Below are positions 1 through 5,082 of a stretch of DNA of 5,128 bases, one piece after another. The notes beneath the pieces are model-generated. The model had not been told where the DNA came from and did no database searches. It saw only the letters and a list, made by a program, of their open reading frames with translations. Within the stretch, counting starts at the first letter, position 1. Every line of letters begins with the position of its first letter. The position numbers were made by a program, and so were the translations under genes. The DNA lies in assembly GCA_010025655.1 (NCBI GenBank), contig RGSV01000095.1, positions 1 to 5,128 on the forward strand, in the 5' to 3' direction. Source of the DNA: Acidimicrobiia bacterium (lineage in GTDB: Bacteria; Actinomycetota; Acidimicrobiia; Acidimicrobiales; Ilumatobacteraceae).

Positions 1-464
1 ACGACTCTGGTGACCTGGGCGAAGATTTCTCGTTGACCACCAACTTGGTTCCCGTCGTCATGCGGGTGCTCTTCGGTGGTCAGGCTCGCCTCGAGATCTT
101 CGGTGACGACTATCCCACACCTGACGGCACCTGCGTGCGCGACTATGTACATGTGTCTGATCTGGCTGATGCACACATCAAGGCTCTCGACTATCTCGCA
201 ACAGGCGGCAAGTCACTCGTATGCAATGTCGGCACCGGTCAAGGCACCTCGGTGCGCCAGTTGATTGAGGTCACCGAGTCGGTTACCTCACGCACGCTTC
301 CGCACGCAGTAGTTCCACGTCGTGCTGGCGACCCGGCGTCGGTGTATGCCGACCCGACGCTGATTCGTGCGGTACTCGGCTGGCGTGCGACACGAGATCT
401 GCGTGAAATCATCGCGAGTGCCTATCGCTGGCACGAGCGTCACCCCGACGGCTACGAGCGCTGA
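1..464 (+). CDS. galE: UDP-glucose 4-epimerase, C-terminal part (5' end outside window)
   Basis: This is the last ~154 codons of an NAD-dependent short-chain dehydrogenase/reductase that interconverts UDP-glucose and UDP-galactose in the cytoplasm. It supplies galactosyl donors for surface polysaccharide and for the Leloir pathway. The frame is already open at base 3, with no start in view that fits the family length of about 320-340 residues. A Leu (TTG) at 33 is an internal codon. Diagnostic GalE signatures are visible: IFGDDYPTPDGTCVRDYVHV, then DLADAH, a Val-Cys-Asn-Val-Gly-Thr-Gly strand-turn, and RRAGDPASVYAD near the C-terminus. These form the sugar-nucleotide binding half; the NAD-binding GxxGxxG and the YxxxK catalytic pair would lie upstream. 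The stop is TGA at 462-464. The gene converges on the hydrolase, with 31 bp between stops. Galactose versus N-acetylhexosamine specificity cannot be judged from this part. Confidence 0.95.
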   Translation, partial: DSGDLGEDFSLTTNLVPVVMRVLFGGQARLEIFGDDYPTPDGTCVRDYVHVSDLADAHIKALDYLATGGKSLVCNVGTGQGTSVRQLIEVTESVTSRTLPHAVVPRRAGDPASVYADPTLIRAVLGWRATRDLREIIASAYRWHERHPDGYER

Positions 465-468
465 AGAG

Positions 469-486
469 CGCAAGCCACAGCTTGCG
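469..486. terminator. Perfect 7-bp stem-loop between convergent genes, terminator-like
   Basis: The arms CGCAAGC (469-475) and GCTTGCG (480-486) pair perfectly around a CACA loop. The structure lies 5 bases after the galE stop and 10 bases after the hydrolase stop on the other strand, where a shared bidirectional terminator would be expected. Neither strand has a T-run after the stem, so it is not a canonical intrinsic terminator. It could act as a pause site or as a stabilising 3' end. The position and the perfect pairing are seen directly; the function is inferred. Confidence 0.45.
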
Positions 487-495
487 GCACCTCGC

Positions 496-1239
496 TCAAC
501 GCTGGCGGTCGAGCCAGCCAATCAACATCGCAATCGCCCGCGGGTCATGACGAAGACGATGACCTCCACCGGGGATCACGTGAAGTTCTGCGCTGCCGTG
601 TGCTTCAGCGAGCGTACGTGAATCGCTTTCGGGCACAAGTTCGTCTTCATCTCCGTGCATCAAGAGCAGTGGGCGTGGCGCGAAACGACGCGCGGCTTCA
701 CTCGGGCGAAAGCGCCGTAGTTCACGGCTCCACTCATCGAATTGCGTCGGAAACGCCGGCGTGCGCACGGCACCAATCTCACGCGAGTGTTCGAGCAGTC
801 GCCGCGGATGCTCGGCCCAGTCGTCAAAGTCGGCGCGCGGCCCAAGCAATGCGCAGCCGCTGACACGCGGGTCGTCTGCCGCAACACATAGCGCGACCGA
901 AGCACCTGTGTTGGTGCCGAGCAACCACACCTGAGTCGGTTGAGTTTCGGCAACGAGGTGGTCGATCGCTGCTCGCGTGTCTTCGATCCACCCTTGCATT
1001 GAGAAGTCACCGTCGCTGTTGCCGCAACCGCGAAAGGTGAAGGTCATACCGCTCCAACCCAGTTCGTTTGCGATGCGGTCGATCAACTCAGGAAACGAGC
1101 TCGCCGAGTGCCGCGCATCCTGCGGTCCGATCGGAAACCCGTGGCACAACAACACGGCGGGTCGCGCCGCACCTCGCGCCGGGCCAAGGCTCAGGTAGCG
1201 CTGCAGCGTGAGCGCGCCGGAGGCGAACGTGCCGTTCAC
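496..1239 (-). CDS. Alpha/beta-hydrolase-fold protein with Asn at the nucleophile position
   Basis: A 247-residue cytoplasmic alpha/beta-hydrolase-fold protein; the substrate is unknown. The HGFP oxyanion-hole motif is at residues 33-36. The nucleophile elbow reads G108-T-N-T-G112, so Asn110 replaces the usual Ser. The acid/base part looks intact: HGDEDELVP supplies Asp199 and GGGH supplies His227. FRGCGNSDGDFS (69-80) is typical of dienelactone-hydrolase or serine-aminopeptidase-like relatives. I chose the GTG at 1239-1237 as start because it overlaps the TGA of the upstream small gene (GTGA) and begins just before the first strand. A longer frame to 1350 exists, but its extra ~37 residues are Arg/His-rich, fit no fold, and lie in another frame of the upstream gene. 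No Shine-Dalgarno is needed if translation is coupled. Without the Ser it may be a pseudoenzyme or have a non-hydrolytic role. The fold is secure; the activity is not. Confidence 0.88.
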   Translation of the reverse strand: MNGTFASGALTLQRYLSLGPARGAARPAVLLCHGFPIGPQDARHSASSFPELIDRIANELGWSGMTFTFRGCGNSDGDFSMQGWIEDTRAAIDHLVAETQPTQVWLLGTNTGASVALCVAADDPRVSGCALLGPRADFDDWAEHPRRLLEHSREIGAVRTPAFPTQFDEWSRELRRFRPSEAARRFAPRPLLLMHGDEDELVPESDSRTLAEAHGSAELHVIPGGGHRLRHDPRAIAMLIGWLDRQR

Positions 1240-1427
1240 GCGGTGGCGAGTCGGTATCCGCGGTTGCGCGCTTCGGCCAGCGTGTCGGGCGCAAAACAGA
1301 TGCCCGAGTTGGTGGCCACGATGTCGTCGATGACTTCGGTATTCGACCACGCGTCAACGTCGTACACCAACTGCGTGCGTTTATCGCCGAGAAACCGCGT
1401 ATGTTCAAAGCGCCCGGGGCGTTGCAC
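1236..1427 (-). CDS. Small protein of unknown function (63 aa), coupled to the hydrolase
   Basis: I do not recognise a named family. The protein starts at GTG 1427-1425. An in-frame TAG at 1439-1437 rules out a longer form, and no ATG, GTG or TTG lies between. It is soluble, with no signal peptide or membrane segment. The middle is acidic (about residues 22-36), and two blocks look constrained: RFLGDKRTQLVYDVD at 11-25 and a C-terminal CFAPDTLAEARNRGYRL at 44-60. Cys44 is the only cysteine. Its TGA (1238-1236) overlaps the hydrolase GTG in a 4-nt GTGA, which argues that both are real and co-translated. Coding sense is also supported because this frame keeps a protein-like composition, whereas the hydrolase frame over the same bases does not. 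No Shine-Dalgarno is seen, so a leaderless message is possible. It may be a partner or regulator of the hydrolase, but that is inference from position only. Confidence 0.72.
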   Translation of the reverse strand: MQRPGRFEHTRFLGDKRTQLVYDVDAWSNTEVIDDIVATNSGICFAPDTLAEARNRGYRLATA

Positions 1428-1454
1428 GCAACAAATCTAACCTAGGGTTCAGGT
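1428..1454. promoter_or_regulatory. 27-bp divergent promoter region with overlapping -10-like elements
   Basis: This is the whole gap between the minus-strand GTG (1427) and the plus-strand ATG (1455). On the minus strand TAGATT (1439-1434) is a fair -10 (TAnnnT) whose start would fall at about 1427, the GTG itself. On the plus strand TAGGGT (1443-1448) or TAACCT (1438-1443) could be a -10 with a start near 1450-1455. Either gene could thus be leaderless, as is common in Actinobacteria. Alternatively AGGG (1444-1447), 7 bases before the ATG, could serve as a Shine-Dalgarno if transcription begins further upstream. The centre is an inverted repeat, AACC-TAG-GGTT (1439-1449), possibly an operator. 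Both promoters would need -35 or extended contacts inside the opposing coding regions. The sequences are seen; the assignments are weak. Confidence 0.4.
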
Positions 1455-2135
1455 ATGGCTTCAGCGCCCGAAGTCGTCGATTTCTACTTCGACACGATGT
1501 GCCCCTATGCGCACCAGACATCGCTGTGGATTCGCGAGGTCGCACGACTCACCCCGCTGCGCGTGAATTGGAAGTTCTTCAGCCTCGAGGTGATCAACCA
1601 CGTCGATGGCAAGAAGATGCCGTGGGAGCGCGAAATTGCATACGGGTGGACTCCCCTGCGCATCGCCGCGTGGTTGAAACGCATTGACAACGACCTCTGT
1701 GGAGCCTGGTATCTCGTCAGCGCCAATGCACTGCATCTCGAAGGTCAACGCCCCTACGAAGAAGCAACTGCACGCCGCTTGCTCACCGAGATTGGCGCAC
1801 CCGACAACACATGGCAGGCCGCCCTCGCCGACCAGACCACACATGACGACGTACGTCGTGACCACGACAACGCAGTGCAACAACTGGGTGGCTTCGGTGT
1901 GCCAATCATCGTGCCAGCGACGGGACGTGCGGTGTTTGGCCCAGTCATCGTGCCCGCTCCGACGGGCGACGATGCCGTACGACTCTGGCAGCTCGTGTGC
2001 GGCATGGCTGAGTTTCCACACTTCTATGAACTGAAGGTGCCCAAGACGCCCGACGACATGACGCATATTGCCAACTCGTTCAACCCCTACCTGCGTGCAC
2101 GCGAATGGCAGACCGTGCAGAACCCTGCTCTATGA
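1455..2135 (+). CDS. DsbA-family oxidoreductase, Rv2466c (mycothiol-dependent nitroreductase) type, CPYA active site
   Basis: A 226-residue cytoplasmic thioredoxin/DsbA-fold protein. No signal peptide is visible: the first strand VVDFYFD starts at residue 7. The order matches the family: strand, active-site loop C16-P-Y-A19, a helical insertion (about 60-140), the Gly-Val-cisPro loop at 148-150, then VFGPVIVPAP (160-169) and FPHFYELK (187-194). The VFGP...FPHF(Y/F)ELK tail is characteristic of the actinobacterial Rv2466c group, in which the M. tuberculosis member uses mycoredoxin/mycothiol for reduction and carries CPWC. Here the second Cys is Ala, so only a monothiol mechanism, or a mixed disulfide with mycothiol, would be possible. 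Cys82 and Cys182 are elsewhere in the chain and cannot be assigned as resolving residues. The start ATG follows the 27-bp divergent region. The stop overlaps the next gene (ATGA). The Rv2466c-type call rests on recalled motifs, not an alignment. Confidence 0.88.
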   Translation: MASAPEVVDFYFDTMCPYAHQTSLWIREVARLTPLRVNWKFFSLEVINHVDGKKMPWEREIAYGWTPLRIAAWLKRIDNDLCGAWYLVSANALHLEGQRPYEEATARRLLTEIGAPDNTWQAALADQTTHDDVRRDHDNAVQQLGGFGVPIIVPATGRAVFGPVIVPAPTGDDAVRLWQLVCGMAEFPHFYELKVPKTPDDMTHIANSFNPYLRAREWQTVQNPAL

Positions 2136-2938
2136 GCCGCCCCACCGAACTCATCACCATGCTCGAAGATGTGTGGAGTTCTCTCGACTCGCTGCTCGCA
2201 ACGCTCGACGAATCACAGTGGAAGACGGCAACCGAGTTACCCGGCTGGTCAGTGCAAGACACCTTGTCGCACCTCGTGTCGTCAGAAAAAGGCCTGCATG
2301 GTGAACCCGGCACGGCACATCGTGCGAGCAATCTGTCGAACGTAAAGAACCCGATCGGAGAATTCAACGAGCACGAAGTTGACGCGCGTCGTTCGCTGCC
2401 AGGGGCAACGGTGTTCACCGAATGGAAAGAGATTCAAGCCAAGCGTCGCAACACGTTTGCCACCGCCGATGATGCGTATTTCGCGCGCGAGATGATGACC
2501 CCGACGGGCCCTGGCACGTTTGCTGACTTCTTACACATTCGTGTGATGGATGCCTGGGTTCATGAGCAAGACATTCGCCGCGCCATCGGCAAACCCGGCA
2601 ACCAAGGTGGTGCGGCGGCGCGGCACAGCCTGTCGCGCTTCGTTCGCTCACTGCCGATGGTGGTCGGCAAGCGTGCGAAAGCACCCGATGGCTCGACCGT
2701 GACGTTGCGCATTACGGGAGCCGTGCAGGCAGATTTTCATGTGGCGACCGAAGCAGGTCGCGCCAAGTTGGTCGAGGTCGCGCCACAGCCGCTCTGCGTT
2801 ATCTCCATCGATAGCGAGGCGTATTTTGCGATGTGCTGTGGTCGTCAGTTCTGGAAGCCCGGCGACCCGCGAGTTGCCGTCAGCGGCGACACCGAGCTCG
2901 CTGGTCGTGTGCTGTCGAACTTCAACGTGATGATCTGA
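2132..2938 (+). CDS. Maleylpyruvate isomerase family, probably mycothiol-dependent enzyme (DinB-like fold)
   Basis: A 268-residue cytoplasmic protein of the actinobacterial DinB/MDMPI superfamily, metal-dependent enzymes that use mycothiol as cofactor or co-substrate. An N-terminal four-helix domain (about 1-155) carries LPGWSVQDTLSHLVSSE (36-52) and the helix MDAWVHEQDIRRAIG (139-153). The likely metal ligands are His47, Asp140 and His144, spaced like His52, Glu144 and His148 of the C. glutamicum mycothiol-dependent isomerase. A C-terminal SCP2-like alpha/beta part (about 170-268) follows. I chose ATG 2132 because it overlaps the preceding TGA (ATGA) and sits 9 residues before the first helix. 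The earlier in-frame ATG at 2105 would add residues decoded from the upstream gene's end. No Shine-Dalgarno is seen, consistent with coupling. The true substrate is unknown: the family covers many S-transfer, isomerisation and detoxification roles, so maleylpyruvate is only the family name. Confidence 0.88.
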   Translation: MSRPTELITMLEDVWSSLDSLLATLDESQWKTATELPGWSVQDTLSHLVSSEKGLHGEPGTAHRASNLSNVKNPIGEFNEHEVDARRSLPGATVFTEWKEIQAKRRNTFATADDAYFAREMMTPTGPGTFADFLHIRVMDAWVHEQDIRRAIGKPGNQGGAAARHSLSRFVRSLPMVVGKRAKAPDGSTVTLRITGAVQADFHVATEAGRAKLVEVAPQPLCVISIDSEAYFAMCCGRQFWKPGDPRVAVSGDTELAGRVLSNFNVMI

Positions 2939-2947
2939 CGCGTCGAT

Positions 2948-2960
2948 CGTGAGACTCACG
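2948..2960. repeat. 13-bp inverted repeat touching the GTG start of the next frame
   Basis: CGTGAG (2948-2953) and CTCACG (2955-2960) form a perfect dyad around a single A. The right arm ends on the first base of the GTG start at 2960. In RNA, a 4-bp CGTG/CACG stem with a five-base loop could form just ahead of the start codon. In DNA it has the shape of a small operator. It lies in the 21-bp spacer of an operon, and chance occurrence is quite possible at this length. Confidence 0.35.
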
Positions 2961-3220
2961 TGAAGCAACCACGCGGTGCCGCCGAAGTTGAGGCCTTGCT
3001 CGCGCAATGGTCGCAGCGCGACGACGAAGCCGGCAATCGCGCTGCGGCTCGCCGCCAAACCGCGTTATCGGCAAGTGGCGCCTCCTTGGTGCGCGACTAT
3101 GAATTCCACAAAAAGCCCAACGACTGGATTCACCTCGACTGGCTGCGCCCGATTCGCTTCGTCTACCGCAACCTGCCGTTCGGTCTGCGAATGGCACTCA
3201 AGAAACGGCTGGCACGGTAG
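2960..3220 (+). CDS. 86-codon frame, either a small basic protein or the N-terminal part of the following glycosyltransferase
   Basis: The frame opens with GTG 2960; an in-frame TGA 24 bases upstream leaves no other start. It has no clear Shine-Dalgarno. Residues 1-40 are Ala/Arg/Gln-rich and probably helical. Residues 43-86 are aromatic and basic (DYEFHKKPNDWIHLDWLRP, then a tail ending KKRLAR), a shape that could touch a membrane surface or the polymerised lipid carrier zone. Codon choice matches its neighbours. It ends in TAG 3218-3220. The same frame then continues without any other stop to 4717, beginning with TTG 3221. Two-domain glycosyltransferases of this class usually carry an N-terminal extension of this kind before the first Rossmann-like unit. 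I therefore think it may be one gene interrupted by a nonsense codon, a sequencing error, or a recently split gene. As a stand-alone protein it matches nothing I know. Confidence 0.6.
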   Translation: MKQPRGAAEVEALLAQWSQRDDEAGNRAAARRQTALSASGASLVRDYEFHKKPNDWIHLDWLRPIRFVYRNLPFGLRMALKKRLAR

Positions 3221-4717
3221 TTGTCGAGTTTCGTCTTTGCTACCGACGCACGCACGGCATCACCGTCGGCGATGGCCGCAACCGCCGACTCACTTCGGGG
3301 CTTGGGCTTCGGGCGGCGGCACTGGCATCTGGCACTCAACGGTTCACCAGCATCGTTCGGCCGACGCATCGTGCTGGGCGACGACCCAGCCGCCGAGTGG
3401 GTGGTGTTCGTTGCCGCCGGTGACCGCATCACGCGCGATGCCCTGCACTTTGCCAGAACGGCAGCGACCGAAATTGACGTGCTCTACGGCGACACCCGCC
3501 ACGACGTGAAACGAGACGATCGCTTGCCGTCGTATCAACGTCGGCCGTCGTTTTCGCCAGAGCGCCTGCGGTCGCACAACTACATCGGTGACACCATCGT
3601 GGTTCGTCGACGACTCGTCGACGCAGCCGGTGGCCTTGCGGCACTCACCGCCACTGACGCCCACGACCGCAACCTGCGGCTGTGTGAGCATGCCAAAGTC
3701 ATCACGCGAGTGGCTGAGATATTCAACGTCACGCCGAGCGCCAACTTTCTGCCGGCTGCTAACCGTGAAGCCGTGATTCAACATCTGGCTCGTGTCGGTA
3801 TCGCAGCCGACGTTGAGTTCGACGCAGAGACCCCATGTGTGCGTGTGCGGCGGCGACTTTCGCGACGGCCACTGGTATCGGTGATCATCCCAACGCGTGG
3901 CAGCAGTGCTGAGATCCGCGGCACGACGGTGCCGCTGGTGGTCAACACCGTGCAGACCATGCTCGAGAAGTCGACCTACCAACAACTCGAGTTCATCATC
4001 GTCGCCGACACACCGACGCCACTTGAGGTGCGCGACGCACTCTCTCGAATCGGCGGCGACCGACTGATGATCGTCGACTATGACCAGGCTTTCAACTTCG
4101 CAGTGAAGAACAACATTGGAGTCGCCCACTCGAGTGGTGAGTTCGTTCTGCTACTCAACGATGACACCGAAATCATTACCGCCGATGCGCTGGAGACGAT
4201 GTTGGCATTCTTTGAAGATCCGACGGTCGGCATCGTCGGGCCGATTTTGCACTTTGAGGACGGCACGATTCAAAGTGCGGGTCATATTTTCAGCCCAGAT
4301 CCAACCGACATGTACCGGCTGCAACCCGCTGACACGCGTGGTGCCCACAACTACGTGCGCGTGCAGCGTGAGGCCTCAAGCGTGATTGCTGCCTGCCTGC
4401 TCACGTCGCGGAAGGTCTTCGAAGAAGTTGGCGGCCTCAGCGTCCAGTTTCCGGGCAACTGGAACGACATCGACTTCGCTCTCAAGGTGCAGCAGGCCGG
4501 CTATCGCGTCATTTTCACTCCGCACGCCAAGTTCTTTCACTTCGAATCAAAGACGCGAGTAGCGCTGCGCATCGAAGCCGAGGTTGCCAAACTCGGCCAT
4601 CGCTGGGGCGACATTCTCGACGACGACCCCTACTTCAACCCACGATTGCAGCGCTACATCAACCTGTGGCGCTCAGACTTTCACACCGACCGCAGTTACG
4701 AAGAGGCGATGGGCTAG
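3221..4717 (+). CDS. Two-domain family 2 glycosyltransferase (first domain degenerate)
   Basis: A 498-residue protein expected to transfer a sugar from a nucleotide donor to a growing surface glycan at the cytoplasmic membrane face. The second GT-A domain is complete: LVSVIIPTRG (218-227), LEFIIVAD, FNFAVKNNIG (291-300), LLLNDDTEI (310-318; Asp314/Asp315 for metal and nucleotide), VGIVGPILHFEDGTIQSAG (336-354), and WNDIDFALK (414-422) with Asp416/Asp418 as candidate base and acceptor-site residues, then HFES (440-443). A first domain (about 1-175) aligns in pattern with the same fold: a short strand SSFVFATDA, AAGD (65-68), DVLYGD (86-91), and FSPERLRSHNYIG (111-123). It lacks the usual N-terminal P-Y-N loop and a full DXD, so it is probably structural. 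No membrane helix is visible. The TTG start is the first codon after the in-frame TAG and has no good Shine-Dalgarno; ATG 3272 is an alternative that would delete the first strand. Donor and acceptor are unknown. Confidence 0.9.
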   Translation: MSSFVFATDARTASPSAMAATADSLRGLGFGRRHWHLALNGSPASFGRRIVLGDDPAAEWVVFVAAGDRITRDALHFARTAATEIDVLYGDTRHDVKRDDRLPSYQRRPSFSPERLRSHNYIGDTIVVRRRLVDAAGGLAALTATDAHDRNLRLCEHAKVITRVAEIFNVTPSANFLPAANREAVIQHLARVGIAADVEFDAETPCVRVRRRLSRRPLVSVIIPTRGSSAEIRGTTVPLVVNTVQTMLEKSTYQQLEFIIVADTPTPLEVRDALSRIGGDRLMIVDYDQAFNFAVKNNIGVAHSSGEFVLLLNDDTEIITADALETMLAFFEDPTVGIVGPILHFEDGTIQSAGHIFSPDPTDMYRLQPADTRGAHNYVRVQREASSVIAACLLTSRKVFEEVGGLSVQFPGNWNDIDFALKVQQAGYRVIFTPHAKFFHFESKTRVALRIEAEVAKLGHRWGDILDDDPYFNPRLQRYINLWRSDFHTDRSYEEAMG

Positions 4718-4742
4718 GCGCCGCGCCGCGCCGCGCCGCGCT
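4718..4742. repeat. GCGCC pentanucleotide tandem repeat, four copies plus a partial
   Basis: Four perfect GCGCC units (4718-4737) and a fifth reading GCGCT follow directly after the glycosyltransferase TAG. They fill most of the 29-bp spacer before the convergent gene's stop. The run is self-complementary enough (GGCGCC, GCGC) to form GC hairpins on either strand. No T-run follows, so it is not an obvious terminator. A 5-bp unit is prone to copy-number change by slippage; here that would alter only non-coding DNA. Confidence 0.8.
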
Positions 4743-4746
4743 CGCC

Positions 4747-5082
4747 TCAGCCGTCAGCCTCTGGGCCGACCGCTCCGATCGCCTCGAAATATTCCAGGTG
4801 CGCCCGCACCACGCGATACACATCAACGTCGTCGAGCACTTCCACCTCGCGCCGCTCGGCTTCTGCCAGCAGCCAGGCGGTGAGGGTGTCTTCATCGACC
4901 ACCACGTCTTCATCGATATCTTGCCGGCGGTCGATCACATCAGCGGGCTGAAGCCCTTTGTCGTGTAGCCAACGCAGATGGGCCCGCAACAGCTTGCGCA
5001 GGTCGTCGAAGGTGAGTCGCGCCTGCGACTCGGCGGCGAGACGACTCGCCACGAACTGCACGGCGTCTTCGATCTCATACAC
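4747..5082 (-). CDS. Small acidic protein of unknown function with an internal duplication
   Basis: I do not recognise a named family. From GTG 5082 it has 111 residues, but the frame stays open to the window edge (about 15 more codons), so the true start may lie outside. There is no Shine-Dalgarno before 5082. It is soluble, acidic and mainly helical, without signal peptide, membrane segment or cysteine. Two copies of one unit are visible. Copy A is roughly residues 5-46 (EDAVQFVASRL, then LLRAHLRWLHDKGLQP). Copy B is roughly 64-107 (EDTLTAWLLAEAE, then VVRAHLEYFEAIGAVGP). The RAHL motif recurs at a spacing of exactly 60 residues, and a Gly follows at +10 in both. An acidic linker (DIDEDVVVDED) joins them. 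The arrangement suggests a two-repeat helical protein-protein or dimerisation module. It converges on the glycosyltransferase and so is not part of that operon. Confidence 0.75.
   Translation of the reverse strand: MYEIEDAVQFVASRLAAESQARLTFDDLRKLLRAHLRWLHDKGLQPADVIDRRQDIDEDVVVDEDTLTAWLLAEAERREVEVLDDVDVYRVVRAHLEYFEAIGAVGPEADG

Noticed and set aside
660..1010. Alternative minus-strand frame inside the hydrolase
   Set aside because: It overlaps the conserved hydrolase motifs out of frame and shows only Arg/Ser/Thr-rich sequence.
1240..1350. Upstream extension of the hydrolase gene to a start at 1350 (minus strand)
   Set aside because: The extra residues are Arg/His-rich and lack fold character. 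They overlap the better-looking 63-residue frame, whose TGA makes a GTGA junction with the start at 1239.
1461..2066. 201-codon open frame on the minus strand inside the DsbA-like gene
   Set aside because: It is an antisense shadow of high-GC codons. The plus strand encodes the recognisable thioredoxin-fold protein, and the minus frame has no motif.
2105..2131. Earlier ATG for the maleylpyruvate-isomerase-type gene
   Set aside because: It would overlap the preceding gene by 31 bases with no Shine-Dalgarno. The ATGA junction at 2132 is the usual coupled arrangement and fits the family's N-terminus.
3344..4129. 261-codon open frame on the minus strand inside the glycosyltransferase
   Set aside because: The translation has no recognisable domain and is rich in His, Arg and Val, as expected for an antisense shadow of a GC-rich gene. 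The plus-strand frame carries clear GT-A motifs.
4584..4968. Overlapping plus-strand frames running past the glycosyltransferase stop
   Set aside because: They are Arg/Pro/Ala-rich translations of the GCGCC repeat and of the antisense of the last gene, with no domain or start context.
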